Positions 43,101 to 55,660 of a stretch of 64,000 bases of DNA are shown in pieces; within the stretch, counting starts at the first letter, position 1; the number at the start of each line of letters is the position of its first letter. Under the pieces are notes generated by a model. It ran no database searches, had not been told where the DNA came from, and saw only the letters and a list, made by a program, of their open reading frames with translations. The stretch is from assembly GCF_020509005.1 (NCBI RefSeq), contig NC_063013.1:3720001-3784000 (forward strand). Direction: 5' to 3'. The position numbers were made by a program, and so were the translations under genes. This DNA comes from Fulvia fulva. Lineage: Eukaryota > Ascomycota > Dothideomycetes > Mycosphaerellales > Mycosphaerellaceae.

Positions 43101-43572
43101 AGTCCGATCCCCACTTTAGGTAGTAGAGGTTGAAATCTCCTATTACGATGTTGTGGTTTTGTTAGTTCATTGCTTCCGGGAGCCTTCCTAGCGTATGTAG
43201 TTGTGTACTGCTTCTGGACTCTAGAGGTAGGTTGTATACGCTATAGATCAGGACTTGGCCTTAAGTTGTTTTAAGCTATACTATAGTGATATCCCTATCG
43301 GTACTCGGCTAGGCCTACTAGTCCTCTACTAGTACCTTCTTACTAACATAGATATAAGTTCGTAGGACTCCCTCGGTTCTGTTTATTACTACGTAGTATC
43401 TCGGGTCTCGTATAGTTGATAGAATCCTAGAGTATAGGTTGATCTATAGTTCCTATATTGCTATAATATAGTGTTCCTCCGGGTCTAAGGCTTGTAGAAA
43501 GCTCCTTTAGACCTTGTCTTTGCTTCTGTTCACATTATACTAAATGATTAATAGTCTGTTAGTGTAAGGCAT
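40172..43572 (-). pseudogene. LINE B ORF2, degraded, with a 1-base frameshift
   Basis: From ATG 43572 (overlapping the ORF1 stop as TAATG) to TAG 40172-40174. The endonuclease start reads IIQYNVNRSK. The RT active site is at about 41500-41520 and reads FVDDTNILAW, intact, within an open stretch at 41380-41565. Compared with LINE A one base is missing in an A-run near 41086-41090 (GCGGAAAACAC here, GCGGAAAAACAC in A at about 6028). This shifts the frame, so the total length is not a multiple of three. RIP stops are frequent. Confidence 0.8.
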
Positions 43573-44864
43573 TAGGACATGTTTGTGTCTAGGTCCGTTT
43601 AGTCTTGCTATTAGTCTTGCTATTAGTTTTCCCGTCCCTCCTCCTGTTCTTCCCTTTAGGGTTAGCTCCCTATTATTTAGTTGATTCTCATTTGTCTATT
43701 GCTCTACGCTACCTTATATAAGAACGTTGGTCTCCCTATTACTAGTACTATTTGTAGCTCCTCTTATAGCCGGGGTCTCTTATTCGGGTGGGTAGTTCTC
43801 TCTAGTTGTTTCTGTTTACCTACTAGGAACCTAGTTAGTGTTATTACCCTTGCTTCCCGCGCTCTCTATTAGGCTAATAGTCTAACTAGGCATTGGTTTG
43901 ACTATGCCGGGTGTTTTCTCCTACATACTACGCATCTTGTGTCCTCCTTCCGTTTTTAGTACTCTTAGGTCGCGTGATTACTAGCACAGTATAAGTAGAC
44001 TAGTATAGCTTTGCTATACTTTAGGGCAATATGTCCGTACTGTTGACAGTTAAAACATTAAAGGATTCTGTAGTTACTCTAATAGATTTCTATATCCAGC
44101 CTCTTAAAGTCCTAGTACAACCCTTAGTCTAAGACCTTGTTCGCTTGCTCTAGTGTTACAACCTATAAGATTAGCGAGGAGGCCCTCTTACCCTCCTCTA
44201 TCTTCTTCTTGACCTACGCTGTCTTTGTGATCTATAGTCCTAGTGCTATTACCTAGTTTTGCCTCTAGAGGTTTAGTATATCCCTTTGTGTATTAAAGGT
44301 TCGTAGGATCCTATACGCAATTACTATGTACTGTTGATAGGAGACTTTCGCTATGCTCCCGATCTTCAGTGTCCACTCCTTGTTTATTTCGAGGGCCTTC
44401 TTGTCCTATACGTGTACTATAAACAGCTTGACCCCTTTGTTGTCTACCCTTGCCCCTACTATTCCCTTTACTCCGATCTTCTCGACTATCTCCCTCCCGG
44501 TCATCTTTCCTATCTCTTCCTTCTCTTTCTGGTCCGTAATATAGACTCGTAGTACTATGCTTTGAGGGGGGGTAGGTTGGCTCGCGATTGTTGCCTAGGT
44601 CGTTAGGCCCTAGGTCTGTCTCGGGTCTCTTTGAGGGTTGTTTCTTGCGTTTCGTGTTGCTACCTCGATTGCCATGTTGATCGTAGTGCTTGTTTGTCGT
44701 TTGAGCGCCTTCAGTCCCCCGAGCAGTTCGCTTATTACTCCTTTTAGTGCTCTCTCCGGAAACCTCCCTTCTTCTGCCGCTACTATCTCTTCCGCCTTCT
44801 TACAGAGCGTCCTCCACTCGTCTCCCCCTTGCTCTCGGTCGTCTACTGCCGTCGTCGTCGCCAT
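43572..44864 (-). pseudogene. LINE B ORF1, degraded
   Basis: From ATG 44864, 430 codons to TAA 43572-43574, the same length as in LINE A. The first 84 codons are still open (MATTTAVDDREQ, then EWRTLCKKAEEIVAAEEGRF, then LLGGLKALKRQ) and align with ORF1 of LINE N. The zinc-knuckle region lies near 43920-44060 with most cysteines lost. It overlaps ORF2 by one base as TAATG. Confidence 0.82.
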
Positions 44865-44927
44865 TTTTCAATCCGTTTAGTCTATTAAATAGGTACCTAT
44901 ATCTATACTATTACCCTCGATATATAG

Positions 44928-44973
44928 AACTACTACGGCTTCGTAGGAACTTAGCTTTGTTTAGGGGGGCTAC
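44928..44973 (+). other. Element G 3' untranslated end with polypurine tract
   Basis: Short remainder of G between LINE B and the 3' LTR. AGGGGGG at 44963-44969 is the polypurine primer site for plus-strand synthesis. Element F carries the same tract in reverse. Confidence 0.75.
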
Positions 44974-45168
44974 TGTTATAGTCTCCCTATAGAGTGTATA
45001 GAAGATAGGGACAGAAGAGCCTTAGAGTACTTAGAAGTCGTTAAGAAGTGACAGTCTAGCTTAGTGTATAAGCGCTAAGAATTATATACCCCGTAACATT
45101 TACTACGGGACCTAGCCCTCTAAATTTACTACTCTACTAAACCTTAATAGATTTACTTTGGCTCGTAA
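44974..45168 (+). repeat. 3' LTR of element G, left part
   Basis: First 195 bp of the LTR up to GGCTCGTAA, where element H enters. Continues at 59645-59974. Confidence 0.88.
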
Positions 45169-45364
45169 TAATACGGGTCTAGGCTACTCTCGGTAGGTAA
45201 AAGGGTGTCGTAGCTAAGTAATCGAATAAGTTCTACGGAGAGGAGAAGTTCTAGCTAAGGCGCGTATTAAAGATAAGCGCGACGTTCGCTAAGCCGAGGC
45301 GTTACGTTATATTTATAAAGTTACGTAACCTAAAGGCCGTAGGCCGTAGGGCTATACTATAATA
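45169..45364 (-). repeat. 3' LTR of element H
   Basis: 196 bp. On the minus strand it starts TATTATAGTATAGCCC, a RIP form of TGTTACGG, and ends GACCCGTATTA. Confidence 0.85.
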
Positions 45365-45699
45365 CTACCCCCCTTCTTAAATCGCCTTAAGCGCCTACGA
45401 GGCGGTATCTATCAATTCAAAATAACTAACGCTCTATAGGGTATATCTATCTAACTCTATAATCTAAAACTCCGGTATATATAAAGATACGACTATAGAC
45501 GAGCCTAAGCTACGAGCAAAGCGACGTTGCTAGCGGTAGTGAGTCCTAGGCGAAGATCGTAGAAACGAAGTGACTATTTATTATGCCTTAGTACGCCTTA
45601 GGTTGTATCGTAACTAGTGCTTAGCGTCGGCGGTGCCGGTCGCGTCGTTATTAGTATCGCTAGTACTGTCCGCCGAGTCTATTAGCTCGGTTATATTAG

Positions 45700-48517
45700 G
45701 CTCTAGTACTTACTATCCGCGTAGAGGTCCTAGAGCGCGAGGGTTCTTATAATAGTAGTCTACTACAAGTTCGTCTATAGTGCCTTTTAAGTTAATATAA
45801 GGTTCTTTAGTATATAACCTATCTACCTATTTAATAGTATAGCTAATACTCTTCTTTGCTTTTCTAGTCTAGCGACTATCTACTACTACTACGGCATCGT
45901 ACCATTCCTTAACTTCGCTATCGACTTCGGTAAGCGTAGGTTCGTACGTCTATAAAGGGAACGGGTCTTTAGCGGATAGTCGTAGTAGGTCGGTATAGAA
46001 TACGTAGAATATTCTTATACTCGTAGGTAGGTCGAGTTCGTAGACATCGGTCGCCACTTTCTTTATAATTGTGAAGGGGCCTACGTTCTTATGATTAAGC
46101 TTCTTCGCTAGTCGTTTAGTACAAATATTACGTAACTTGGGCCAAACCTTGTCTCCTACCTTATATAACTACGTAGGTCTCCGGCTATGTTTCTAATAGT
46201 CGGCTTTAAGCTATACTTATATATACTTAAGCTAGTTAATACAATGTGTATATACACGGCTTATATAAGTTACGAAAGCGTCTATATCTTACTAGCTAAT
46301 TTTCTACGTAGCTAGTAGTACGTCCGTACGGGTAGGTCTACTAAGAACTTCTATTCTTAGGTTTCTTCCTAAAGTTACGAAGAACAGTAATACGCCGGTA
46401 GTACTTTTTATATTGTTTAAAGCAAACTCCGCTATTAGTAGCTAGTCGTACTAGTTGTCTTAGGCGTAATTAATATATATACGTAGGTACTACTCTATAA
46501 CTTAGTTCGTACGTTCGGACTAACTATCGGTCTAAGGGTACTATACTGTCGACATCTTATACTTAATGCCTAGGCGTTCGTAAAGTGTCTTCTAGAAGCG
46601 ACTCACTTACTACGAGCCGCGGTCTAAGTAGATAGAGCGGAACAGGCCTTGATCCTTAATAACGTAGCGGATGATTATATCTATAGCTGTCTCGGACTCT
46701 ATGTCGACGACTAGTATAAGGTACTTACGCTTTATAAGACAATATATTAAGGTAAGGATGTTGTTATGCTTGACGCCCTCCGGGCTATAGCTATCTAGAA
46801 GTGCTATAATATAGTCTAGGGCCACTTCCTCGAATATACCGTTAGGTATTAGGATTTGCCTAAGGTTGCCCTAGTACGTATTATAGAAAGCCTTAGTTCT
46901 AGTGTATATATAATAGTTCTTTATATATTATACGATATTAGCCTATATACTAGGCTAATAGTACGTACAAGTTATTAGCTCGTATATATTCTCGCGCCCC
47001 GGGTAGCCGGCTATAGGGGCATTTTAATAAGTGGCTATAAGTTCTTCGCGGATATTACTACTATTAGGTACGTAGAGGCGGCCTTGAATATAAATCAGGT
47101 CGTACTCCAGTTCGTACTCGCTAAGATTGATATACGTGTTCAATTTCTACGGTAGCCGACTATCGCTAGCTTATAGGCCTTTCTTAATTACTACTACGAG
47201 CTCGTCCTAATCGTAGGCGTTCTAGATCTCTTCCTTAATAGACGCCTCGTTTGCGTTAAGCACGGCAAGCGCGAGCTAATATTAGTCGCGAGCGTTCGTA
47301 TACGTTATTATTACTAATACTCTAAGAGACTCCTATACTTTAGGGGTGAGGTTACGTTCCTTTAAGACCGTTTATTGTCTATTCTTAATATCGTCTATTA
47401 TATCTATATCCTAAGTACGGCGTGTTAGGGCATTAGGCTTACCGCCTAGCTTGCCTAGTCGGTATTCGATCTAGAAATCGAACCCGGATAAGAATTTACT
47501 CTATCGTACTTATTAGCGGTTTAGCTACTTAGTAGTTATAAAGTATTATAGACCGCGGTAATTAGACAATACCCTAGTCTTACTACCTATTAGCTCTAGC
47601 TACTATTCCTTAAAAGCTCGAACGATAGCTATAAGCTCCTTATCGTAGATCTTATAGTTATACTTAGCTAGATCTATCTTCTACAAATAGTATATAACTA
47701 GGTGAAGCTGTCCGTCTTCTCCGATCTATAAAAGAACGCTACCGGTATATCTATTAGAGGCGTCGTATTCGACAACGTAAGGCTTACTTAGGTCAAAGTA
47801 CTATAGCACTAGTTACTTCGTAAACTCCGCCTTAAGCCTATTAAAAGCTTACTAGTACTCTAGTATCTAGTTCCAAGTATATTTCGTAGGTCGCTTTGAC
47901 TTGTCCTTACTACCGACCCCCTTCGTAAGAGTAGTTATAGGTAGTACGATGTTTAAGAAGCCTTCTACGAACCTTCGATAGAAGTTCGCGAGGCCGAGGA
48001 AGGAAAGGACGTCCTTTACGCTTCTAGGTATCTCCTATCCGAGGATCGTCTTAATCTTCTTTAGGTCTATCTTAATACCTTCGGTAGTAATAATTAGACT
48101 AAGGTACTTGACTTCCTTCTAGAAAAACTTGCTCTTCGCGATGTCTAATAGTAGTTTGGTATTAATAAAGCAGTCTAGCACCTTAAGTATATGTTCTATA
48201 TGCTCCTCTCTTATACTACTAAAGATGATCGTATTATTAAGGTATACGGTAACGAAGTCGTTAAGGTAAGGCCTTAGGGCTTTGTTAATATAGGCCTAGA
48301 AGACGCTAGGAGCGTTATATAATCCAAAGGGTACTACTAGGTACTTAAAGGTCCTATACCGTAAGGTGAATATAGTCTTCTATTCGTCGCCTACTCGGAT
48401 ATATAGTTTATTAAAGGTAGTAACGACATCGAGTACGGTAAAGTATTAGTACCCGCTCATTCGCTATAGTATCTCTCGAACCTATAGGATAGGGTATCGG
48501 TTCTTAATCGTAATAGC
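45700..48517 (-). pseudogene. Element H pol: RT C-terminal part, RNase H, integrase, chromodomain
   Basis: Read on the minus strand from 48517. RT resumes after element I (KNRYPI), with active site YLNNTIIFS near 48220-48250, where both catalytic aspartates are asparagine. RNase H lies at about 47460-47850 (YDKELIAIVRAFKE near 47630). The integrase core has an open stretch at 46610-46825 (ALDYIIALLDSYSPEGV, then ILTLIYCLIKRK, then IYLDRGS), in which two of the three acidic catalytic positions are visible. Next come QTDSQSERTNQVIEQYLR near 46480-46530, the GDKVW and VGPFTIIKKV modules near 46060-46160, and a chromodomain near 45770-45930 (EWYDAVVVVDSR, then ISYTIK, then TIDELVVDYYYKNP). Confidence 0.8.
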
Positions 48518-48698
48518 TATAAGGGCGCGCGTACTATAGAGTCCGATTGAGATAGTTATTCTACGAAGCTACGAAAGAGGAGCGCGAGGCGCGGCGGGCT
48601 TATAAGGAAGCGCTAAGCCGCGCTAACCTAATACGGAAGGTCCGCGGTTTAGCCGGGCCGACGCTTCGGTAGTAAAGTAGCGCGGGTCGCCCGTAATA
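48518..48698 (-). repeat. 3' LTR of element I
   Basis: 181 bp, collinear with 55661-55841. On the minus strand it starts TATTACGGGCGACC. Nearly identical to the 5' LTR. Confidence 0.9.
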
Positions 48699-49289
48699 GT
48701 ACCCCCCCTCCTAAAATACGCCTTAGTCCTCTAAGCGTTATCTATCTTATAAGGCTACTTACCTATACTACTCTATAGTCTCGCGAAAGCCTAATCATCC
48801 TCTAGAGCCTTGTCCTTATCTAGTAACACCTCTGTCTCTAAATCTACCTTTAGTTTATCCTTTAGCCTATCCGCGACCGGCTTCCTTTAAGAAACATATT
48901 ACCTAGTTAGCTAGCTTGCCCTAGACCTAAGTCTATCTTCGGCTAGTACTCGCGTATAATCCTTATAGCTAAGGTTAGGTATTATTATAGGCTCTATAGG
49001 TCTTACTAGAGTATCGGTATAACTACTAGTACTATCGTAGAGCTAAGGGCGGTAGATAAGACCGGTGACCCTAGTTACGACGGTAGGCTTTCCCGTAATC
49101 TAGCTAGTATAGCGGTACGTAGTAAATATATACGGAGCAGATTCTATTAAAGGTATAGTTCGAGACGACTTATTCGTAACGGTGTCGTTCTACTAAGTGA
49201 CCCTGATCGTGTTAAGCCTAAGTACCTTAGTAGCTAGTAGAGACTAGTCGGATAGAGCTACGAAACCTATAGGCGTAGACAACTCCGGC

Positions 49290-52200
49290 CGGTTATAGTG
49301 AAAGTCTATAATAGCGGCGGCTACGTATTTAAACATGTCCTTAGCCGGTTACTAGGTCTCACTATCCTCCTTATTCTAATATCCTAGCCATTTCACCTTA
49401 TACTAAGTGTCTACCTTACGCTTCTATCCCTTCTTTACCTTGCCTACTCGCTTACGAGTATATATGTCTAGAATCTTCTCTACTTCGTATATCGGGGAAG
49501 TAGGTATAGCTACTACGTCGGCGATCGTATTAGCTTCGGTCGTATCGGGCTCGATAACTACCGGCGGCGGCGGTACGAGGTACTAGTCTTCGAGTAGAGG
49601 CAAGTTTAGGTCGTCGGCTTTTTGTAGAAGGGAGGTGTAGAAGCAGTTATCGAGCCCTACTATCGTATCTAACAAGTCTAGCTTATACGAGAGTCTAGTA
49701 GATATCACCTTAGTGATTCTATAGGGACTAGCGTATCGTCTGTCGAGCTTCTTAGACGGCCGTGTCGTACGGATGTTCTTTGTACTAAGGTATACTATGT
49801 CGCCTACTTTATAATCTAGTAGGATGCTTCGATAGCGATTCGCGGCCTTAGCTTATAGCGCTTACGATATTCTTATATTCTCTTATAGATTCTTATATAG
49901 GCTATATAGTCGCTTAATAAACGTCTCGGCAGATTTGCTATCTAATCGCTATAGTGTCGTTATCTGTCGGTCTTTACCTACCTATACGTCGATACGCTCC
50001 GTAAATTCTAGATTGTAGCTAAGCGTAGTATAGAGAGGAGATACGCCGGTAGTCTCTAAGATATAGTTATTAATTACGAATTACGCTAGATAAAGCTAGT
50101 CTACCTAATCACTTTGTACCTCGTTAACGAATATACGTAGGTACTGTTCTATAGCCTAGTTCGTACGCTTAGACTATCCGTTAGTCTTAGGGTAGTAGGA
50201 AGAACTTAGCTTACGATTAATACGTAATATCTTATAGAGCTTCTTCTAGGAAGTCGCGATCTACTACCGCTCTCTATCCGAGGTAATAGTGTTAGGTAGG
50301 CCTCGACGGCAAAAGACGTGTTTAAGGAAAAGTCTTACCGCGTTCTATACTATTATAGCTCCGATAGGAATCAACTCAACTTCTTTAGTCAGTCGGTCCG
50401 TAACGGTTATAATATTATTATAAGTCATGCCGTTAACGGTACTGTCTAGAAGTTCGACGACGAAGTCGACTACGATATGTCTCTAAGGTCGGTCCGGAAC
50501 AGAAAGTGGGTACAATAATCCTAGTAGCTAGGTATATAGAGATTTCGATATACGGTAGGTACGGTAATTCGCGGTATATCTACGTACGGATCTTGCTAGC
50601 CTAGGCTAGTATAATTCACGTACTACGAGTTCGTATATACGTGCCCGCCCTAGATGTCCTACTACTAGAGTATCGTAGTTTATCTTAATCAGTCGAGTCT
50701 ATAGAGCTTAGTCATTTAGTACCTATAGGCTCTAACCTTCGTACTAATTACGGACATATAATATGTCGCTATCTACCTTACAATACGTAGGGTGTATCTT
50801 CGCCTTCTATAACAAAGGAGGGATAGTACTACTATCCTTCTATAGTAGCTTAATAGCTGCTTTAAGCTCGCTGTCTAAAGCGTAAGCGGTCGTTATACGG
50901 TATTCGAGTTCGGCTTTAATCTAGACTTTATACGTAGGCTATACTAACTACGGTGCTAGCTTAGGTTCTAGAATAAACTCTACGGCTTTAGGGTTTAGTA
51001 GAGTCGTGTCTTCCTTCTCGGGCGTATCTTCGACGGTAGCTTATATAGAGTCGATCTTAAGGAATCGCTCCGGCGGAAGCAATGTCTAATGCTAGTACTA
51101 ATTTCTCGGATCGTCCACCCCCTACGGAAGGTCCTAGCTACGTCTCGTTAGTCTATCTAGCTTAGTTCCTTATACCCCGGGGCGATATATAATCTAGAAG
51201 TTAAATTGCGATAGGAACTCTACCTACCGTGCTTACTAACGATTTAGCTACTTCGTCGTTATAAAGTATTCTAAGTTCTTATAGTCCGTGAATACCTTGA
51301 CTAGCTCGCTACTATTATCTGCTTTATAGGCTAGCTCCGGTCGCTATTCCTCGAAGGCCTTAATAATTACGAGGAGCTCCTTATCGTAAATCTCGTAATT
51401 ATACTCCTACGGACTAAGCTTCTTCGAATAGAGGGCCACTAGGTATAAAACGCCTTCGTCATTATACTATAATAACACTCCTACGTTTATAAAGTCTAAG
51501 GAATCCGTCTCTACTACGGTCTGTCTACCCGGAACGTAATACGCGAGTATACCCGCTTTACTAAACGTAGCTTTCAATACGTCGAAGGCGCGCTAACAAT
51601 CTACTATCTAGTCGATTCTCCGATTCTTATAATTACTAGGTCCTTCGCTTCTTGTCAGATTGGTCAAAGGTACGGCTAGTCGTAAGAAGGCCTTAATAAA
51701 GCGGCGGTAGAAGTTAGTAAAGCCTAGGAAGGCCTATACATCTTTTAGGTTTGTTAGTACTTCCTATGTCTATATATATTCGAGCTTCTCTAGATCTATC
51801 TCAATTCCGTTAGGCGTAATAATTAGTCCTAGGTACTTGACTCGCTACTAATAGAATTCGTACTTATCGATATCTACCGTTAGCCCTACGTCTCTAAGCT
51901 TAATAAGGACTTTACGTATATACTCGATATATTCTTCTAGTGTATCGCTAAAGATTAGCACGTTATCTAGGTATACGGAGACGAAGTTATCTAAATTTTC
52001 CTATAATACCTTATTAATATAAGACTAGAACGAGGCTAGGCCGTTATATAGTCCGAAGGGTAATACGAGGCATTCGTATATACCGTACCGTGTCGTAAAC
52101 GCCGTTAACTATTTATGCCCCTCTACAATGCGTAACTTATTAAAGGCTGCTATAATGTCTAGCTTCGTAAAGTACTTCTTACCGTATATACGGTTGAGCG

Positions 52201-53290
52201 TCTCCTATATTAGGGGAATCGGATATCTATTCTTGATCGAAATAGCGTTAAGGCCGCGGTAGTCGATATATACTCGTAGCCCTCTACCTAGTTTCCTTAT
52301 AACTAGGACCGGCGTAGGCGATTGACTTGTCTTTTAGCCTACTTTACGTATTTTGCCTTCTTCGGATTGCTCTAGTATCTACTTCTTTACAGCTTTATTT
52401 TCCTTCTTAGCCAAGCCGTAGGGTTTGCGATATAGTGGCTCCTAGGGCCCGTCCGGTTTAATATAAATCTCGTGATCTATCCCGGGTCGATAAGGTAGGA
52501 GTCCCTTATAATCTTTCGCCGAGAAGGCGTCCGCGATGTTATAATATATCTATAGGAGCTTCTCCTTCGGATTGTGGTTAAATTGCTTATTTAGGAACTG
52601 ATCTAGGTTATTAGCCGCTATAGCACTTAGCTTTAGGTCGCCGCCCTCGTCCTTACGTCCCGTAGGCAAGATATAGAAGCACTTAGCTCTAGGCCGGTAC
52701 GCGTATATCTCCTATACGCGTTAAGAAACGCCCTAGTAGTCCACCTCTTCTTCGTCGCCTATACTAAACGATAAGACATTCAACTCCGCCCCTCCTACTA
52801 TAAACCGACCGGAGGTTCTAGTAAAGGGCTCTAGTCCGTATCGTACTTATGCCTACCTTCTAAGGTGGTTTAGGGACTATACTATTGTCGATGTCCGGTT
52901 AGGTAGACAATAACTAAAGTAGTAGTCGGATCTAAAAGCTACCTCACCTATAGCCTAGAAGATGTCGGGGTTATACTAGCTTAACTATAGTAGTCTAAGG
53001 ACGATGTCGTACTCGAGGTCGGTTACGTAGTATATTATTTGCTCGTAATAACTACCGATAACTACGTCGATCAAGGCTACGTAGGTAATGCGCCGTGTAC
53101 TTACCTTTCTATCTCCTAGCGTAAGCCTCTTGCTTTTTACTAGCTCGAAGAGGGGTATTATATGTTTACGTATAAATTTCTAGTTAAGAAAGAGAGATAT
53201 GCTCGTAGAATCTAATAGGCCTCGAGCCTTTTTATGTTATATTATTACTAGTAGTACTATATAAGGATATATATCTAGTTGTTATCCTTT
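49290..53290 (-). pseudogene. Element I pol: protease, RT, RNase H, integrase, chromodomain
   Basis: On the minus strand: protease GLLDSTSIS near 53200-53225 and LEYDIVL near 52990-53010. RT has LLPYRPGIDHEI near 52480, [19 protein letters not shown] near 52245-52300 and the active site VYLDNVLIFSD near 51945-51980, where the second aspartate is asparagine. RNase H spans about 51230-51580 ([11 protein letters not shown] near 51380-51410). The integrase lies near 49950-50800. The chromodomain is at about 49300-49500 and reads YEVEKILDIYTRKRVGKVKK, then YKVKWLGY and AAAIIDFH. This is the clearest chromodomain in the window. Confidence 0.82.
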
Positions 53291-53419
53291 TAGTACGTAA
53301 GCTAACAATCTTAGCTCGCCCTTACTATAGTCCGCCTCTTATATTCTATGTCTCTTAATCTTATGCTCTTTCTAACCTAGGAAGTTCGGTTAACCGCTAT
53401 CTACTACGCTTAGGTAGCG

Positions 53420-55330
53420 GTCGTGCTATTTCCCTATTACTATAGGTCTATAGTAAGGGAGCTAAGGTTCGGGTTGGCGTTCGCGTTGTTTCGTAGTCGC
53501 GGTAGGCGATAGTCGCTATCGTAACCGTATATCGGGCACTCGGGGTTAGTCGATATATACGAGCCTATACGGTAGCGGTAGTACTTACCTTACTTCTTAA
53601 GTTCTTCGCGCTACTTACGGTTAAGCTATAGTAGATTCTATAATTGAACGGGTAGATCTTCCTTCTTCTTAGTACCGGCGTATAACGGAGGACGCTAGAC
53701 TACGGTACCTACTACGCCTATAGCGGTACTAGTAGCTACTAAGCTATTCTAGTTATTCTAGCCGCCGTTACCGTTACTACGAGGACGCTCCTTCTACGGG
53801 TATAGGCGGTCTGTTTCGTAGAAGCTCTCGTCTAGGGTAGTATACTCTTCGATAACGTCCTATATATTATATAGTCGACGGTCGACTTCGCGGTTACCGA
53901 AGGTCTTAATAAAGTACTTACGGTTTAGTCGGTTACGGAATAGTATAAGCTCGGTCTTATCGCTCTATTCTATCTAGGTACGTAGCTTCGAATAGCGAGC
54001 GTAGAAGGCTACGAAGGTCTCGCCCTACTCTTACTTATAGGTAGCGATATTAACTATAGCCTTAGTTCCTTCGTTACGGGTACTATACTAGCGTATTATC
54101 TAATCTAATAGTTCTTCGCCCGTCTTAAACTCATTAAAGGACTGTTGCCCTAGTATAGGGATCCTCAGCTTAATGCTTCGCTAGGGATCTCCTTAGGTCT
54201 ATCCGTACACGAAGCGTAGACTATCTACTTCTATACGGAAAGTAGCTATAGTTAACTTTAGGAGTACGCTACTATACTAGCTATCGAAATTCGGATCGTT
54301 ATCGTTCTTAAAGTGTCTAGGATCTAGCACGCCTTTCCTAATCTCTATACCGCGAGTCAGGGTACGGTCGATAGTAAATAGGCGTTTAGAGAGGTCCGTA
54401 AGTAGTGTCTATATACGACTAGAACGTAGTCTCGAGTCGCGGTTGTCTAGGCGTAGGCGACCATCGCGGCGGTTATTACGTCTTCCGCTATTACTATTAT
54501 TATTATCATCTCTACTACTACTACCCCCGTCTCTACTAGTAGCTTCGCGGTACTTACGTATTAGCTGCTCGAGTAAAGTCTTACGTAAGCAGGAACGAGA
54601 GGGTCGGCGACTAGATCGGCCTCGATTGCCTCCTTCGTTCTATATAGTACCTATAGCTTCGAGTCGAGCCTTTAAGTCATCGATCTCCTTCTATAGGGCT
54701 AGGTTTTTTGCTTTAGCGTCCTGCTTCTTTACCTCGGTATCCTATGCCTTCTTCTTCTCTTTCTCGTAGATCTTACTAAACTATATATACAAGTTATTAG
54801 CTTCCTTATACTTCTTCTCTAACTCTTATAACTTGGCTAGGTCGTAATCCTTCTTACTCTTAAGGTCCGCGGCCATTCTCTACGTTATAGCCTCTTCGCT
54901 TTATAGTATCTTATAGATACGGTCGTACTCGGTATATAGCGTAGTGTACTAGTCGTTCTAGACGGTATTAGCTCGCTCTATTATATCGAGTTACTAGCCT
55001 TTAGTAATTATAGTATTGACTACCTATAGTACTAAATCGTAGGTAGTCTTTAGGTGTTAGGAAGCGAGGTTCGCGAGTTTGTCTAGATCGACATTCTAGT
55101 ATTCGGATGCGAGGATATACTCTGCCTCGTCGAGTAATAGATATACCTCGTCTAGTTCGTCGGGGTCGTTAGGGTTCTCTTCGAGCTTGAACTCGAACAG
55201 TTCTATAAAGTTAATCTCGCTAGCTACTACTCGGTCGATAGCCTTCTAGTATACTTCGTCAATCTCTTACTATAACGCGACACCGGTATTGACTATAACA
55301 CGCCGGTTGTCGTCCTATGTCTAACTCTAA
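53420..55330 (-). pseudogene. Element I gag, degraded
   Basis: The coding strand is rich in lysine, glutamate and alanine codons between about 54660 and 54940, consistent with a coiled coil like that in J gag. An arginine-rich patch is near 54440-54600 and a capsid-like region near 53800-54350. The zinc-knuckle area near 53500-53600 is too mutated to confirm. The open stretch on the opposite strand at 54443-54769, which is arginine- and leucine-rich, is the antisense shadow of this gag and not a gene. Confidence 0.6.
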
Positions 55331-55660
55331 GGAAAAGAGGAGAGGTCGGGGAAAAGAGAGGTACGTTGCTACTTACCTTTACCCTTCTAATTAGGCTTCT
55401 AGGGTAGCGGCATACCGCTATCTATCTATAAGGTTATATTGTCTAGGTTGTTTAGGGGAGGCGTAACGATACCTATATCCTAACTGTTTACTAACGCGCG
55501 ACCACCTACTAATAATATCGCCGCGTTACGCTCTCTAGGTATCTACGCGTAATACGCCTTACCGTGTTCTAGGGTATCGCGCTCTCGCGATTCGAGTTCT
55601 ATCCTATTATTACGCGTCCCTTACCTAAATCCGTGATCTAGGTAGGGTAGTAGAACAAAC

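Larger units (their letters stand above)
39969..44912 (-). mobile_element. LINE B, full length, inserted near the 3' end of element G
   Basis: A 4.94-kb LINE in minus orientation with its (GATA)n tail at about 39965-39982. The 15-bp target duplication ACCCTCGATATATAG is at 39954-39968 and 44913-44927. Element F shows the uninterrupted target, reading ATCGATATATAG on the minus strand near 33660-33672. It is the sister of LINE A, in opposite orientation 33 kb away, and slightly less mutated: its ORF1 keeps an 84-codon open start and its RT motif is FVDD. Confidence 0.92.

Noticed and set aside
54443..54769. 108-codon arginine/leucine-rich open frame on the plus strand
   Set aside because: Antisense of the coiled-coil and basic region of element I gag.
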